Source of the DNA: Streptomyces sp. ST2-7A
GTDB lineage: Bacteria > Actinomycetota > Actinomycetes > Streptomycetales > Streptomycetaceae
DNA length: 64,000 nucleotides
NCBI RefSeq assembly: GCF_021390475.1
Contig: NZ_JAJUWS010000001.1
Location: 62,001-126,000 of the forward strand
Direction of reading: 5' to 3'
In this document: positions 46,111-56,335 of the stretch, piece after piece
Layout: each line of letters starts with the position of its first letter
Position numbering within the stretch: the first letter of the stretch is position 1
Position numbers and translations under genes: made by a program
Notes under the pieces: model-generated
The model's input: only the letters and a program-made list of their open reading frames with translations
The model's database searches: none
What the model was told of the DNA's origin: nothing

Positions 46111-46496
46111 TCGTCGGTGCGGTGCCATCGGATCGGTGACGGGGCCGGCCGGGGCGTGATCGGGTCCCGGGTGCCCCGGCGCCCGGGACGGGTCGGCGGA
46201 TCGACGGGCCCGGCGGAGACCTTCTCGAGGACGCCGTGGGCGGTGCCGGCCGGTGGTCGATGAGGGGCAGTCGTGCCCGGGTCTCCCGGGCCGGTCGAAG
46301 ACGTGTCCGGTGCCGTATCGGGCGACGGGGTGAACGTCGGGGAGCGGCGTCCGGTGCGGTGCGGCGCAGGACGCCGAATCAGCCTCGTGGTGGGAGTCCG
46401 TTCGGGGATTCCGTCGCTTCGGCGACGCGGCGAGGTGCCGTGCCGTGCCGTGCCGCATCGGGCGACGGGGCGAACGTCGCCCGATGCGGCACCGGG
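46111..46496. repeat. Gene-free gap with a 30-base direct repeat and a terminator hairpin
   Basis: GTGCCG[T/C]ATCGGGCGACG-type sequence occurs at 46310-46339 and again at 46450-46479 with two mismatches in 30 bases. In the second copy it forms one arm of a perfect 17-base hairpin (46450-46466 with 46476-46492), which terminates the DUF6350 gene ending at 46497. No gene is seen in the gap. Confidence 0.7.
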
Positions 46497-48563
46497 TCAT
46501 CGTCGGGGCGGTGGGCCGGTGACGGGACCCTCGTCCGGGGCGCGGTCGGGGGGCCGGCGCGGCGGGTCCGCGGCGGAGGACGGGTCGGCCGCGTGGAGGG
46601 CGTGTCGAAGCGCGGCCCAGCGCGACCGGCGGGCGTCGGGCGCGTGCCACGCACCGGGCGCCTCGCTGCCGTCGGCGACGGGCGGGAAGCCGATGGACCG
46701 GGGGTCGGCGGAGATCCCGAAACCGCCGAGGGGGGCGAGGCCCTCGTCGGGGCCGGGCGGCAGCCCTCGCACGACGGCGGACACCGGTGTCGCGACACGG
46801 CCGCCCCGGCGTCCCGGGATCTCCCCGGCGTCGGTGACTCCGACCCATTCGTCATTTTCGGTGCTCTCGGTACTCTCGGCGCTTTCGGGGCCCCCGCCGG
46901 TTTCCGTCGTCCGACCGTCGCGCCCCCTCCACCACTTTCGAAGCCCCGGGGGCTTTCCCGCTTTCACCGTTTCCGGCAACTCTCCAGCCCTTTCATCCGT
47001 TTCAGGAAGGTTGAAGGGAATACGAATGGCTTTCCACCGTTCACTCACCCCGCCCTTCGACCGCGTGCCCGACTTCCCCTGACGGGCACTCCCGTTCCCA
47101 CCGGTCGGCTTCCCCGCCGAGGCGGCGGCCGACGCGCCTCGCGCCGACCCCGGCCCCGACCCCGGCCCCGGCCCCGGCCCCGGCCCCGGCCGACCCAGGC
47201 GTACCGCGCGGACCGACAGCGCGACCGGCAGGCCCAACAGCAGCGTCCACCCACCGGCGACGATCCCCGTCCACGGCGCGGAGGGGCCGAACTCGGCCAG
47301 CCGCCCGACGCCCACGGGTCCACCCGCCAGGCCGGCCGCGACGGCCAGCAGCGCCCCCAGCGTCACCGAGGCGGCCAGCGCCGCGAGCACGGTGTCCCCC
47401 GCCCCGGCGGCGGTGGCCCGATCGGACCGACGCGGCACGGCCGCCCGTCCCAGCACCACCCCGGTGAGCACCCCGCCGACCAGCGGCACGGCCGTCGCCG
47501 CGGCGAGCTCCACCGGGCCCGCCGGGCCGGGCCCGGGCAGCGCGGCCAGCAGCGGGAAGGCCGGCAGCGGCGGCGGATCACCCGGCACCGGAACCGTGAT
47601 CGGGCCGATCGTCCGTCCCGCCACGAGGGCGGGGAGCGGCCCGAGCGTCAACGTGCCGCCGCCGAGGGCGAATCCCGGCCCCAGGCCGTGCGCGGCCGCC
47701 CACACCGCGAGGTTGGGCAGCAGCGCCACCAGGAGCAGTACCAGCGCGACGCGGCCGGACCAGTCCCGGGCGAGCAGGGTGAAGTCCGCCAGGGCGGTGT
47801 CGATCCCGCCGATCAGCGCCACGGCACCGAGCAGGGCACCCGCCCCCAGGATCCCGGCGACCCCCGCACCGGCGGCGCGCAGTGCGCCGTTGCCGGTGTG
47901 GCGCAACAGGGGGGCGAGGCGCCCGGTGGGGGCCGGTGGCTCCGCCGAGCGCAGTGCGGCGACCACGGTGACGACCAGGGCGAGCAGGAGGAGATGACCC
48001 AGGGCCCGGGGCGGGCTCGCCCGCAGCGGGCCCGCCGCGGCGAACAGGATCGCCGGCACGCCGGCCGCCGCGTACCCCAGACTCACCCGAACGGCGGCAC
48101 CGACCGCTTCTCCCGGGGGCCGCCCCGGCGTCAGCGCGGTGCGTACCGCCCGCCACAGCAACCACACCGGCAACGCGGTGAGCAGCAACGGGGTGAGCGC
48201 CAGCGGCGCGGGGGCGCCGTGGAGGGTGTCCACGCGCTCCAGCGGCGTGCCGTGGGCCAGCAGCCACAGGTCGATCGCGGTCCGCAGGGCCGCCGCCGCG
48301 CCCGCGTCGGGGTGTGGCGAGGTGGTCCACAACATCAGCACGATCACGGCGGGAACGCCGATGCCCAGCACGGCGGCGACCGCTCCGTCGAGGAGGGCGC
48401 CCGGATGGCGCCCGGCACCGCGCAGCGGGCCGGCGAGGAGGTCCACGGGGCGCCCGGCCCCGGACGGGGAGGGGGTCGTACCGGTGGGGCGGGGGCGGAG
48501 CCGTCGGCGGGCCACCGTGCGCAGGCGGTCGGCGACGACGTCGAGGGGACTCACGGCCGCCAT
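46497..48563 (-). CDS. DUF6350 family multi-pass membrane protein
   Basis: 688 residues. After an Arg/Pro-rich start, about ten or more membrane helices span residues 55-470 (AVAAVLGIGVPAVIVLMLW; LGHLLLLALVVTVVAAL; VALVLLLVALLPNLAVWAAA; GIVAGGWTLLLGLPVALSV). A Gly/Pro/Ser-rich, poorly conserved cytosolic tail of about 210 residues carries GPGPGPGPGSGPGSA repeats. This actinobacterial family is usually near purN; its function is unknown. The divergent gap to the sigma-like gene is about 250 bases. Confidence 0.82.
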   Translation of the reverse strand: MAAVSPLDVVADRLRTVARRRLRPRPTGTTPSPSGAGRPVDLLAGPLRGAGRHPGALLDGAVAAVLGIGVPAVIVLMLWTTSPHPDAGAAAALRTAIDLWLLAHGTPLERVDTLHGAPAPLALTPLLLTALPVWLLWRAVRTALTPGRPPGEAVGAAVRVSLGYAAAGVPAILFAAAGPLRASPPRALGHLLLLALVVTVVAALRSAEPPAPTGRLAPLLRHTGNGALRAAGAGVAGILGAGALLGAVALIGGIDTALADFTLLARDWSGRVALVLLLVALLPNLAVWAAAHGLGPGFALGGGTLTLGPLPALVAGRTIGPITVPVPGDPPPLPAFPLLAALPGPGPAGPVELAAATAVPLVGGVLTGVVLGRAAVPRRSDRATAAGAGDTVLAALAASVTLGALLAVAAGLAGGPVGVGRLAEFGPSAPWTGIVAGGWTLLLGLPVALSVRAVRLGRPGPGPGPGPGSGPGSARGASAAASAGKPTGGNGSARQGKSGTRSKGGVSERWKAIRIPFNLPETDERAGELPETVKAGKPPGLRKWWRGRDGRTTETGGGPESAESTESTENDEWVGVTDAGEIPGRRGGRVATPVSAVVRGLPPGPDEGLAPLGGFGISADPRSIGFPPVADGSEAPGAWHAPDARRSRWAALRHALHAADPSSAADPPRRPPDRAPDEGPVTGPPPRR

Positions 48564-48817
48564 GCTGCCAATGACGCCCCGAATGACGGGGTAACGAGCC
48601 TTTTCCCGCTGTGTCTACCACTATAGGTTCATGCGGTTTTTCCTACGTTATGAGAAGCCCTGATCGGGGGAGACGCAGGAACAGATGTTCCCGACCCCGT
48701 AGTGACGCCCCCGCGTCACGCGTTCCCCGAACTTCCCGCCTTATCCGTCTTCCCGCCGGGGACGTGCCACCACGGACACACCGGCGGGAGGACACGAGAC
48801 CACACCGGACGGAGCGG

Positions 48818-50611
48818 ATGGCCAAGCACCCCACCCCCACAACCGGGAACCCCGACGGTCGAACGGACCGGCCCGGGGCCGCAGGCGGCACCCGAACCCG
48901 GACCGGCGCGCGCCGAGGCGGTCGTACCGCCGCGCCCACCCACGAACCCGGCGAGTCGGCCGGACGGCCCCGGCGCCGGAACCGTCGGCATCCCGCCGGC
49001 GGCGGTGCCCCGGGCGGCGATACCGCCACCATGGCCACCACCGCCACGGACACGCCCCCGGACACATCCGCCGATACCGTGATGGATCCGGCCGACGCCC
49101 CCGACACCCCGATCGACACGGCGGAGACCTCCGAGGCCCCGGACACCGAGCCGAGCGGCACCGATGCCACCGGGACGACCGGCGATCCCGAGGACGCCGA
49201 CATCCCGACGGACGCGAAGGCCGCCGGTGCGGCCGAGACGGCGACGGAGACGGACCGGGACGCCACGACGCCGAAGCCCGGGACGGACACCGGCGATGCC
49301 GACGACGCCGGTGACTCCCCCGAAGCCCCCGCACGGGCGGGTGCGACGGCCACGGACGCCCCGACCGCCGACACCCCGGCCACGGACGCCCCGTCGGCGC
49401 CGGACGCCTCCCCCGCCGGGGCCTCAAAGCCCGCCGACCGTCCCCGCCCGGCGGCGCGACAGCCGGTGGACACCGATCCCGGCCGCGCCGATGACCGGCA
49501 CGGGGCCCGCCGGGGCGACGGTGTCCCGACCCGACCTGTCACCCGACCGGTCGATGGAGCGCCGGTCGATGGAGCGTCGAGCGACGACGCGCCCCCCACG
49601 GCCCGATCGGCCGCCCCGACCGCCGCGCCGGCCCGCGTCCCCGTGGACGCCGGCACCGGGCCCCGCACCGCCGCGCGGGCGGCCGGGGACCTCGCCGTGC
49701 GGACCGAACGCCGGCCGGACGAGGGGGCGGCCCCCGCCCCGGCGAGCGGCGCCACCGACCTCGACGCGGACCCGGACGACGAACTCCTCGACCCCTACCT
49801 CGACCCCGACGTGGAGCCGGACGAGGCCCCTCTGCGGGCCTTCGATCTGCTCTACTCCCGGCACGCCGACTCCCTCACCCGGCAGACCTTCCTGCTGTGC
49901 GGGGACCGGCGGGTCGCGACCCGGGCGGTCGTGCACGCCTTCCGGCTGGCCTGGGAACACTGGCCGGAGGTGGCCGTGGACCGGGACCCGGCCGGATGGG
50001 TGCGGGCGGCGGCCTACGAGTACGCCCTCTCCCCGTGGCACCGACTGCACCCGGCCCGGATGGCGCGGGCCACCCCGCGCCCGTCCTCCTTCCGCCGGGA
50101 CCGGAACCGGGACCGGGGGACGGGGACCGACGGCCCCGACACGGCGGGCACCGCCACCGGCGCAGACACCGGCCCAGACACCGACACCGACACCGACGCC
50201 CCGGAGCGGACCCGGGCCGTCCCCGACGAGGGCGAACTGCTGCGGACCCTGCTCTCGTTGCCGCCGGACTACCGCCGCTGCCTGCTGCTGCACTACGGCC
50301 CGGGGATGAGCGTGGCCCGGATCGCGGCCGAGGTGGAGTCCTCCTCCGCCGCCGTCCTCGGCCGGTTGAGGCACGCGCACGTGATGCTGGTGGAGCGGGT
50401 GCCGGAGTTGGCGGAGGCGCCGCCCGGTGAGCGGCGACGGCTGTTGACGACGGCCCTGGAGCGCATCGCCGAGCACGCCCCGGGCCCGCCGGTGCCGGAG
50501 GACCGGGTACGGGAGGTCTGCGAGCGGCTGACCCGCCGGCGGGTGCTGGCGGCGGTGCTGCTGATCCTGTTGATCGCCGGCGCGGTGGTGGCCTCGCTGC
50601 TGCCGCTCTGA
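48818..50611 (+). CDS. Sigma-70-like protein with long disordered N-terminus and C-terminal membrane helix
   Basis: 597 residues from ATG 48818. Residues 1 to about 330 are Thr/Asp/Pro/Ala-rich and disordered. Then comes a region-2-like segment (LLYSRHADSLTRQTFLLCGDRRVATRAVVHAFRLAWEHWPE), a low-complexity gap (GTDGPDTAGTATGADTGPD), and a region-4-like helix-turn-helix (LLSLPPDYRRCLLLHYGPGMSVARIAAEVESSSAAVLGRLRHA). The last 20 residues form a membrane helix (VLAAVLLILLIAGAVVASLL). A membrane-tethered sigma-like protein is unusual. It may be a degenerate regulator rather than a true sigma factor. The true start could be later, as the N-terminus is unconserved in type. Confidence 0.75.
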   Translation: MAKHPTPTTGNPDGRTDRPGAAGGTRTRTGARRGGRTAAPTHEPGESAGRPRRRNRRHPAGGGAPGGDTATMATTATDTPPDTSADTVMDPADAPDTPIDTAETSEAPDTEPSGTDATGTTGDPEDADIPTDAKAAGAAETATETDRDATTPKPGTDTGDADDAGDSPEAPARAGATATDAPTADTPATDAPSAPDASPAGASKPADRPRPAARQPVDTDPGRADDRHGARRGDGVPTRPVTRPVDGAPVDGASSDDAPPTARSAAPTAAPARVPVDAGTGPRTAARAAGDLAVRTERRPDEGAAPAPASGATDLDADPDDELLDPYLDPDVEPDEAPLRAFDLLYSRHADSLTRQTFLLCGDRRVATRAVVHAFRLAWEHWPEVAVDRDPAGWVRAAAYEYALSPWHRLHPARMARATPRPSSFRRDRNRDRGTGTDGPDTAGTATGADTGPDTDTDTDAPERTRAVPDEGELLRTLLSLPPDYRRCLLLHYGPGMSVARIAAEVESSSAAVLGRLRHAHVMLVERVPELAEAPPGERRRLLTTALERIAEHAPGPPVPEDRVREVCERLTRRRVLAAVLLILLIAGAVVASLLPL

Positions 50612-50650
50612 GCGCCGCGTCCCGTGTCACCGGCGTCGGGCGGCGTCCCG

Positions 50651-50700
50651 ACGCACCGGAGCGGCCCGGTCCCCGAGGGGACCGGGCCGCTCCGGTGCGT
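50651..50700. terminator. Very strong bidirectional terminator
   Basis: 24-base perfect inverted repeat (50651-50674 with 50677-50700); only 2 bases separate the arms, so the top pairs open into the loop. It serves the sigma-like gene (+) and sucD (-), which converge here. Confidence 0.9.
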
Positions 50701-50796
50701 CGCGCGTCCGCCGGGGCGATCGGCGGACGGTGTCGACGGCCGCCGGGCCCCGGCCCGACGACCGGGTGCCCGATGGTGGTGCCGAACCCGGACGGG

Positions 50797-51681
50797 TCAG
50801 GCGGCCAGCAGCTCGCGGGCGAGCCGGGCGGTCTCGGACGGCGTCTTGCCGACCTTCACACCCGCGGCCTCCAGGGCCTCCTGCTTGGCCGCGGCGGTGC
50901 CGGAGGAGCCGGAGACGATGGCGCCGGCGTGGCCCATGGTCTTGCCCTCGGGCGCGGTGAAGCCCGCCACGTAACCGACGACCGGCTTGGTGACGTTGGC
51001 CTTGATGAAGTCGGCGGCCCGCTCCTCGGCGTCGCCGCCGATCTCACCGATCATGACGATCAGGTCGGTGTCGGGGTCGTCCTGGAACGCCTTGAGGGCG
51101 TCGATGTGGGTGGTGCCGATGATCGGGTCGCCACCGATGCCGACGCAGCTGGAGAAGCCGATGTCCCGCAGCTCGTACATCATCTGGTAGGTCAGCGTGC
51201 CGGACTTCGAGACCAGGCCGATGCGGCCCGGCTTGGTGATGTCGGCGGGGATGATGCCGGCGTTGGACTGACCGGGGGTGATCAGGCCGGGGCAGTTGGG
51301 GCCGATGATCCGGGTCTTGTCGCCCTTCTTGCCGGCGTACGCCCAGAAGGCGGCGCTGTCGTGCACCGCGATGCCCTCGGTGATCACCACGGCCAGGCCG
51401 ATCTCGGCGTCGATCGCCTCGATGACGGCGTCCTTGGTGAACTTCTCCGGCACGAAGATGACGGTGACGTCGGCGCCGGTGGCCTCGATGGCCTCCTTGA
51501 CGCCGCCGAACACCGGTACCTCGGTGCCGTCGAAGTCGACGGTGGTGCCCGCCTTGCGGGGGTTCACGCCACCGACGATGTTCGTGCCCGCCGCCAACAT
51601 GCGCCGGGTGTGCTTCTGGCCCTCGGAGCCGGTCATCCCCTGGACGATGACCTTGCTCTCCTTGGTGAGGAAGATAGCCAT
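50797..51681 (-). CDS. sucD: Succinate-CoA ligase, alpha subunit
   Basis: 294 residues. The CoA-binding [13 protein letters not shown] lies near 14, [13 protein letters not shown] near 122, and the phosphohistidine H251 in GHAGAIVSG. It forms the catalytic complex with SucC, converting succinyl-CoA to succinate with substrate-level phosphorylation in the TCA cycle. Encoded 57 bases downstream of sucC. Confidence 0.97.
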   Translation of the reverse strand: MAIFLTKESKVIVQGMTGSEGQKHTRRMLAAGTNIVGGVNPRKAGTTVDFDGTEVPVFGGVKEAIEATGADVTVIFVPEKFTKDAVIEAIDAEIGLAVVITEGIAVHDSAAFWAYAGKKGDKTRIIGPNCPGLITPGQSNAGIIPADITKPGRIGLVSKSGTLTYQMMYELRDIGFSSCVGIGGDPIIGTTHIDALKAFQDDPDTDLIVMIGEIGGDAEERAADFIKANVTKPVVGYVAGFTAPEGKTMGHAGAIVSGSSGTAAAKQEALEAAGVKVGKTPSETARLARELLAA

Positions 51682-51738
51682 TTCTCTACGGTGTCCTCGA
51701 TCTGTCCTGAACGGACGTGGATGGGCGTCGTCCGGGGG

Positions 51739-52911
51739 TTACTTGGCGGCCAGTTCGGCGGCACGGGCGGCGGCGCCGTCCATGGTGTCCACCTGCTCGA
51801 CCAGCGGGTGGTCGGCGTCGGAGAGGATCTTGCGGCCCAGCTCGGCGTTGTTGCCGTCCAGACGCACGACCAGCGGCTTGTCGACGTTCTCGCCGCGGCT
51901 CGAGAGCAACTCCAGCGCCTGCACGATGCCGTTGGCCACGGCGTCGCAGGCGGTGATGCCACCGAAGACGTTGACGAAGACCGACTTCACGGCCGGGTCG
52001 CCGAGGATGATCTCCAGGCCGTTGGCCATGACCTCGGCCGAGGCACCGCCACCGATGTCGAGGAAGTTGGCGGGCTTGACGCCGCCCCGGCTCTCGCCGG
52101 CGTAGGCGACGACGTCCAGGGTGCTCATGACGAGCCCGGCGCCGTTGCCGATGATGCCGACCTCGCCGTCCAGCTTCACGTAGTTCAGGCCCTTGGCCTT
52201 GGCCGCCGCCTCCAGCGGGTCGGCCGCGGCCTTGTCCTCCAGGCCGGCGTGCTCCGGCTGGCGGAACTCGGCGTTGGCGTCCAGGGACACCTTGCCGTCC
52301 AGGGCGATGATCCGGCCCTCGCCGGTCTTCACCAGCGGGTTGACCTCGACCAGGAGGGCGTCCTCCTTGATGAAGACGTCCCACAGCTTCACCAGGGCCT
52401 CGGCGACCTGCTCGGCCACGTCGGCCGGGAAGTTCGCCTCCGCCACGATCTCGCGGGCCTTCTCGATGCCCACGCCGTCGATGGCGTCCACCGGGACCTT
52501 GGCCAGCGCCTCCGGCTTGGTGGCGGCCACCTCCTCGATGTCCACGCCGCCCTCGACGGAGGCCATGGCCAGGAAGGTGCGGTTGGTGCGGTCCAGCAGG
52601 AAGGAGACGTAGTACTCCTCCACGATGTCCGCGGTCTGGGCCAGCATCACCTTGTGGACGGTGTGACCCTTGATGTCCATGCCCAGGATGGCCCGGGCCT
52701 TCTCCACGGCGTCGTCGGGGTCGGAGGCGAGCTTCACGCCGCCGGCCTTGCCACGACCACCGGTCTTGACCTGCGCCTTGACGACCGCACGACCGCCGAG
52801 TCGCTCGGTCACCCCGCGGGCCGCCTCCGGCGTGTCGATGACTTCACCGGCCAGCACCGGTACGTCATGCTTGGCGAAGAGGTCCCTCGCCTGGTACTCG
52901 AACAGGTCCAC
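51739..52911 (-). CDS. sucC: Succinate-CoA ligase, beta subunit
   Basis: 390 residues with the ATP-grasp fold: [19 protein letters not shown] start, [18 protein letters not shown] near 45, the [10 protein letters not shown] metal-binding segment near 197, and the [17 protein letters not shown] segment near 315. It provides nucleotide binding for the SucCD complex. ATG at 52911. The upstream gap is long (about 600 bases) and may hold several promoters. Confidence 0.97.
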   Translation of the reverse strand: MDLFEYQARDLFAKHDVPVLAGEVIDTPEAARGVTERLGGRAVVKAQVKTGGRGKAGGVKLASDPDDAVEKARAILGMDIKGHTVHKVMLAQTADIVEEYYVSFLLDRTNRTFLAMASVEGGVDIEEVAATKPEALAKVPVDAIDGVGIEKAREIVAEANFPADVAEQVAEALVKLWDVFIKEDALLVEVNPLVKTGEGRIIALDGKVSLDANAEFRQPEHAGLEDKAAADPLEAAAKAKGLNYVKLDGEVGIIGNGAGLVMSTLDVVAYAGESRGGVKPANFLDIGGGASAEVMANGLEIILGDPAVKSVFVNVFGGITACDAVANGIVQALELLSSRGENVDKPLVVRLDGNNAELGRKILSDADHPLVEQVDTMDGAAARAAELAAK

Positions 52912-53514
52912 GCGTGTCCGTCCTCTGTCAGTGGTCTCGCGGTATCGATCGACCGGGCATGCCGCGAAGCCCGCGGACGGCGGGACAGGAGTACTTTCCT
53001 TGGCCGTGCCCCGGCGCGCGGCAGGTCCGTTTCGCAGGGTATCGGCCCGCGGCCGGTCAACCTGAAATCCAGGTCACACCGGCGCGGTGAGCCCCGTCAC
53101 ATCGAGTGCCGGCGAAGCGGCACCTCGTGCCATCGCGGTGGAGGTGCGAGGGGGGCCAGGGCCGGTCCGGGAATCGGGCGCCGGAAGCGGCGGGGCCCGA
53201 CCGGCACCCGCGGGCCCCGCACCGGCACGAAGGACTCCGGCGCGGGTGCCTCGCGCGCGGATCACCGGATTCCGGGACACCGACCGGCCGCACACCTCGT
53301 GCATCCGGTCGTCCGGCTTTCCGGCCTTCCTTCCGGCAGGTGTCCCGGGATCCGCGGCGCCCGGGGCTCCGGACCTCCGGGCGCGGGATGACCGGGTCGG
53401 GCACCCCCGTCCCGGGTCGGGCGCGGAGCGACGTGGCCGGGCGCCCCGGTCACCGACGACCCCCGACCCCGGGCCGAACCGGGGCGCGGTCGTCCCCGAC
53501 GGGAAGTCGGACGC
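52912..53514. other. Long gap between sucC and the B12-binding gene
   Basis: About 600 bases without a credible gene. The only distinct signal is ACCTG-N5-CAGGT (53060-53074), a small perfect dyad about 150 bases upstream of sucC. No copy of the mdh-type TamR palindrome was seen. Confidence 0.5.
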
Positions 53515-53919
53515 TCAGGCGGCCCGCACGTGCGAGCGCACCCACTCGACGACCTCGCCCGTGGGCGCGCCGGGGGTGAAGATCTCGGCCACGCCCTGCG
53601 CCTTCAGCGGCGGGATGTCGGCCTCGGGGATGATGCCACCGCCGAAGACGGTGATGTCCTCCGCGTCGCGCTCCCGGAGGAGTTCGATCACCCGCGCGAA
53701 GAGGGTGTTGTGCGCACCGGAGAGGACGGACATGCCGATGGCGTCGGCATCCTCCTGAATGGCGGTGTCCACGATCTGTTCCGGCGTCTGGTGCAGACCG
53801 GTGTAGATGACCTCCATACCGGCGTCCCGCAGGGCCCTGGCGATCACCTTGGCACCGCGATCGTGTCCGTCGAGTCCCGGCTTGGCGACGACGACGCGAA
53901 TCGGACCGGACACACCCAT
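53515..53919 (-). CDS. icmB: Cobalamin-binding small subunit of an acyl-CoA mutase (IcmB-like)
   Basis: 134 residues from ATG 53919. A stand-alone B12-binding domain with the base-off/His-on motif DGHDRG (D17, H19, G22), [11 protein letters not shown] near 74 and [12 protein letters not shown] near 98. Its size equals IcmB, the small subunit of isobutyryl-CoA mutase, which interconverts isobutyryl- and butyryl-CoA with a separately encoded large subunit. That large subunit is not in the window, so another mutase partner is possible. Confidence 0.82.
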   Translation of the reverse strand: MGVSGPIRVVVAKPGLDGHDRGAKVIARALRDAGMEVIYTGLHQTPEQIVDTAIQEDADAIGMSVLSGAHNTLFARVIELLRERDAEDITVFGGGIIPEADIPPLKAQGVAEIFTPGAPTGEVVEWVRSHVRAA

Positions 53920-54354
53920 TGCTCTGCCTCCCAGGTCGCCCCGGCCACGATGCCGGAGTGAACGGACGTTGGCCACAGGATCGCTCACCCGGCGGTCGGC
54001 GCGCGACAAGGGAGTGCGAAATCACACGCGCGTCGGCCCCGTCCGCAACGATCCGGCACCGATCGGGACGCGTTCCGGGCACTCGGCCGGCGGTGAGGTC
54101 CGGGTTCCCCCTCGCCGGCGCCCCGCCGACGACCACCGACAGACGTGCGACACAGACCGAAGAAATTCGAACGAGAATCGAAAACGACGTGAAGTGATTC
54201 GGCATTGCGACCCGAAAGACGCTCGAATGCCCGATTCCAACTCGTCGAAACCCGCGAAGGATTGTCCGTGCGCTGCACAGCCGGGTACAGTCGCGGCACC
54301 GCAGCCGCCGGGGTCCTTCCCCGCTCCTGTTAGTCGAGCCGAAAGGCAGCCTCG
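53920..54354 (+). promoter_or_regulatory. Promoter region of the M23 peptidase gene
   Basis: A 435-base gap, less GC-rich than average around 54130-54260. TTGTCC (54262-54267) and TACAGT (54286-54291), spaced 18 bases, form a good vegetative-type promoter, giving a leader of roughly 55 bases. I looked for the ydaO/c-di-AMP riboswitch often found before streptomycete cell-wall hydrolases and did not find its conserved blocks. Confidence 0.55.
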
Positions 54355-56166
54355 GTGAACGATCGTCAAGCCCCCGCCGGATACACGCCGGCCGGAAGCA
54401 CGGACGACGCAGCGCGATCCCCCTACGGGTACGGGTACCCACAGGAGACGGATTACACGCATCATCACGGCGGCGGAACCGCGGAGGAGGCCGGCGGCGG
54501 AGCCCCCGGCTACGGATCGGACCCGTACGGGCAGGCCACGGCCTACGACCACGGCCACCACACCGCCACCGGTTGGGACAACACACCCGCCCACGGCATG
54601 CCCCGCTTCCAGGACTTCGCCGAGCGGTCCGACACCGGCCACGACGCCGGGCAGGACACCGCCTGGTCCGACGGGTCGGGCACCACGGCCGGATACGACA
54701 CCGGCGCGACCGGCTCCGACGGTTGGGGCGGGGACGCCTCCACCACGAGCGCCTCCCACGGGAACGGCTACGGCAACGGCTGGGACGGTTACTCCGGCGG
54801 CGGATACGCCGGGACCGACTCCGCGGACCACGGGGGTGGTTGGGAGAACGGCTGGAGCGGCACGGCCGAGGCCACCGCCGTGCAGCCCACCCCCGGTGAG
54901 TGGGACGCCCGCGGCTCCGACCCCGAGGGCTGGGACACCGGCGGCGGATGGGACGCGCGGGCCGAGGCCCCCCGGGAAACCGGCGGGTACGACCCCACCG
55001 GCCACGAGTCCGGTTACGACGACCCCTACGGCGTCACCGCGACCCCCGCCGGGGAGCACCGGGAGACCAACCGGGACCGCTGGGACGGCGACGGGACGAC
55101 CGGGAGCGAGACGACTTACGCCGGGACCGAAACCGTCACCGGATACGCCGAGTACCCCGAGCGCCTCCCCGGCGACGAGCCGAACGACGCCCCCGGCCCC
55201 GACACCATGGCGTTCCGCGCCATCACCCACCACCTGGCCGCGGAGGACACCGACCCCGGGGCCCGCACCGGCCGGTTCGAGCCCTCGGGCTCCGAGGACC
55301 ACCACGACCCCTCCTCCGTCGACGCGGATCGCCGCCCCGGGTTCGGGGACGACGACCCCGAGGGCCCCGTCGCCCCCCGCCGCGGTCGCCGCCGCTCCCC
55401 CAAGCCCCGCCGCTCGGCCCTGTTGACGGTCGCCGCCCCCTCCCTGTGCGTGCTCGGCGTCACCGCCGTCGCCACCGCCTCGGTCACCGGCAACGACGCC
55501 CCCGGCGAATCCGGCGAGGACATCGCCCTCGGCGGTGAGGACACCGACGACGAGGCCGCGGAGGCCGTCCGCGCCGCGCACGCGGTCGCCAACAAGCAGT
55601 TCGACACCCAACTCCAGGGTCTGACCGCCGCCGCCGACGACTACTCCGAGCGCGTCAGCCGCACCCAGGGCCGCATCGACCTCGAGGAGCGCAAGGCCGA
55701 GGAGAAGCGCCTGGCCGAGGAGGAGGTCAAGCGCAAGGAGGAGGAGGCCAAGCGGCTCGAGGAGCTGCGGCCCAAGTTCTTCCTCCCGGTGGAGCGTCGC
55801 GGTCTGAGCGCCGTCTACGGTCAGTCCGGTCTCAACTGGGCGAACCTGCACACCGGCATCGACTTCCCCGTGCGTTACGGCACCCCCGTGCGGGCCGCCA
55901 CCGACGGCACCATCCGCACCCAGTACCACGTCTCCTACGGCAACCTCATGATCATCACGGCGCCGGACGGCACCGAGACCTGGTACGCCCACCTGGGCAG
56001 CTACGTCTACCAGTCCGGCTACGTGCAGGCCGGCACCGTCGTCGCCCACTCCGGCAACTCGGGCAACTCCATGGGACCGCACCTGCACTTCGAGGTGCGC
56101 CCCGGCGGCGGTTCCGCCATCGACCCGAGCGCCTGGCTGCGCAGCAAGGGCCTCGAGCCCTCCTGA
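54355..56166 (+). CDS. M23 family peptidase with long disordered N-terminus
   Basis: 603 residues from GTG 54355. Residues 1 to about 330 are Gly/Tyr/Thr/Asp-rich and low-complexity. A membrane helix follows near 360 (SALLTVAAPSLCVLGVTAVATASV), then a coiled coil near 400-470 (IDLEERKAEEKRLAEEEVKRKEEE), then the M23/LytM domain with its zinc ligands in LHTGIDFP and HLHFEV. It should cut peptidoglycan cross-links from a membrane-anchored position. The long cytosolic region is unusual for the family and could localise the protein. Followed by two terminator hairpins. Confidence 0.9.
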   Translation: MNDRQAPAGYTPAGSTDDAARSPYGYGYPQETDYTHHHGGGTAEEAGGGAPGYGSDPYGQATAYDHGHHTATGWDNTPAHGMPRFQDFAERSDTGHDAGQDTAWSDGSGTTAGYDTGATGSDGWGGDASTTSASHGNGYGNGWDGYSGGGYAGTDSADHGGGWENGWSGTAEATAVQPTPGEWDARGSDPEGWDTGGGWDARAEAPRETGGYDPTGHESGYDDPYGVTATPAGEHRETNRDRWDGDGTTGSETTYAGTETVTGYAEYPERLPGDEPNDAPGPDTMAFRAITHHLAAEDTDPGARTGRFEPSGSEDHHDPSSVDADRRPGFGDDDPEGPVAPRRGRRRSPKPRRSALLTVAAPSLCVLGVTAVATASVTGNDAPGESGEDIALGGEDTDDEAAEAVRAAHAVANKQFDTQLQGLTAAADDYSERVSRTQGRIDLEERKAEEKRLAEEEVKRKEEEAKRLEELRPKFFLPVERRGLSAVYGQSGLNWANLHTGIDFPVRYGTPVRAATDGTIRTQYHVSYGNLMIITAPDGTETWYAHLGSYVYQSGYVQAGTVVAHSGNSGNSMGPHLHFEVRPGGGSAIDPSAWLRSKGLEPS

Positions 56167-56212
56167 CCGATCCGCGCGCGTCCCCTCGGGGGGAGAGGCG
56201 CCCCCGCCTCAC

Positions 56213-56242
56213 GGGCGCGACCGGACACCCCCGGTCGCGCCC
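56213..56242 (+). terminator. Terminator of the M23 peptidase gene
   Basis: 12-base perfect stem (56213-56224 with 56231-56242), 6-base loop, followed shortly by GTTTTCC. Confidence 0.7.
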
Positions 56243-56275
56243 GCGCCGTTTTCCGCGCCCCCGCCGTCCGCCGGA

Positions 56276-56335
56276 GCTCTGACCCCGCCCCCGGGCCGCC
56301 ACGGTGAACGGGCGGCCCGGGGGCGGGGTCAGAGC
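56276..56335. terminator. Terminator overlapping the pcrA stop codon
   Basis: 25-base perfect stem (56276-56300 with 56311-56335), 10-base loop. The pcrA stop (56329-56331) lies inside one arm. It probably ends both converging transcripts. Confidence 0.85.

Noticed and set aside
50695..53391. Plus-strand 898-codon open frame opposite sucC and sucD
   Set aside because: Antisense shadow of two certain TCA-cycle genes; its sequence has the typical Val/Asp/Gly/His pattern of reversed coding DNA.
54180..54354. Possible ydaO/c-di-AMP riboswitch before the M23 peptidase
   Set aside because: The leader from the visible promoter is only about 55 bases and the conserved blocks of the motif are missing.
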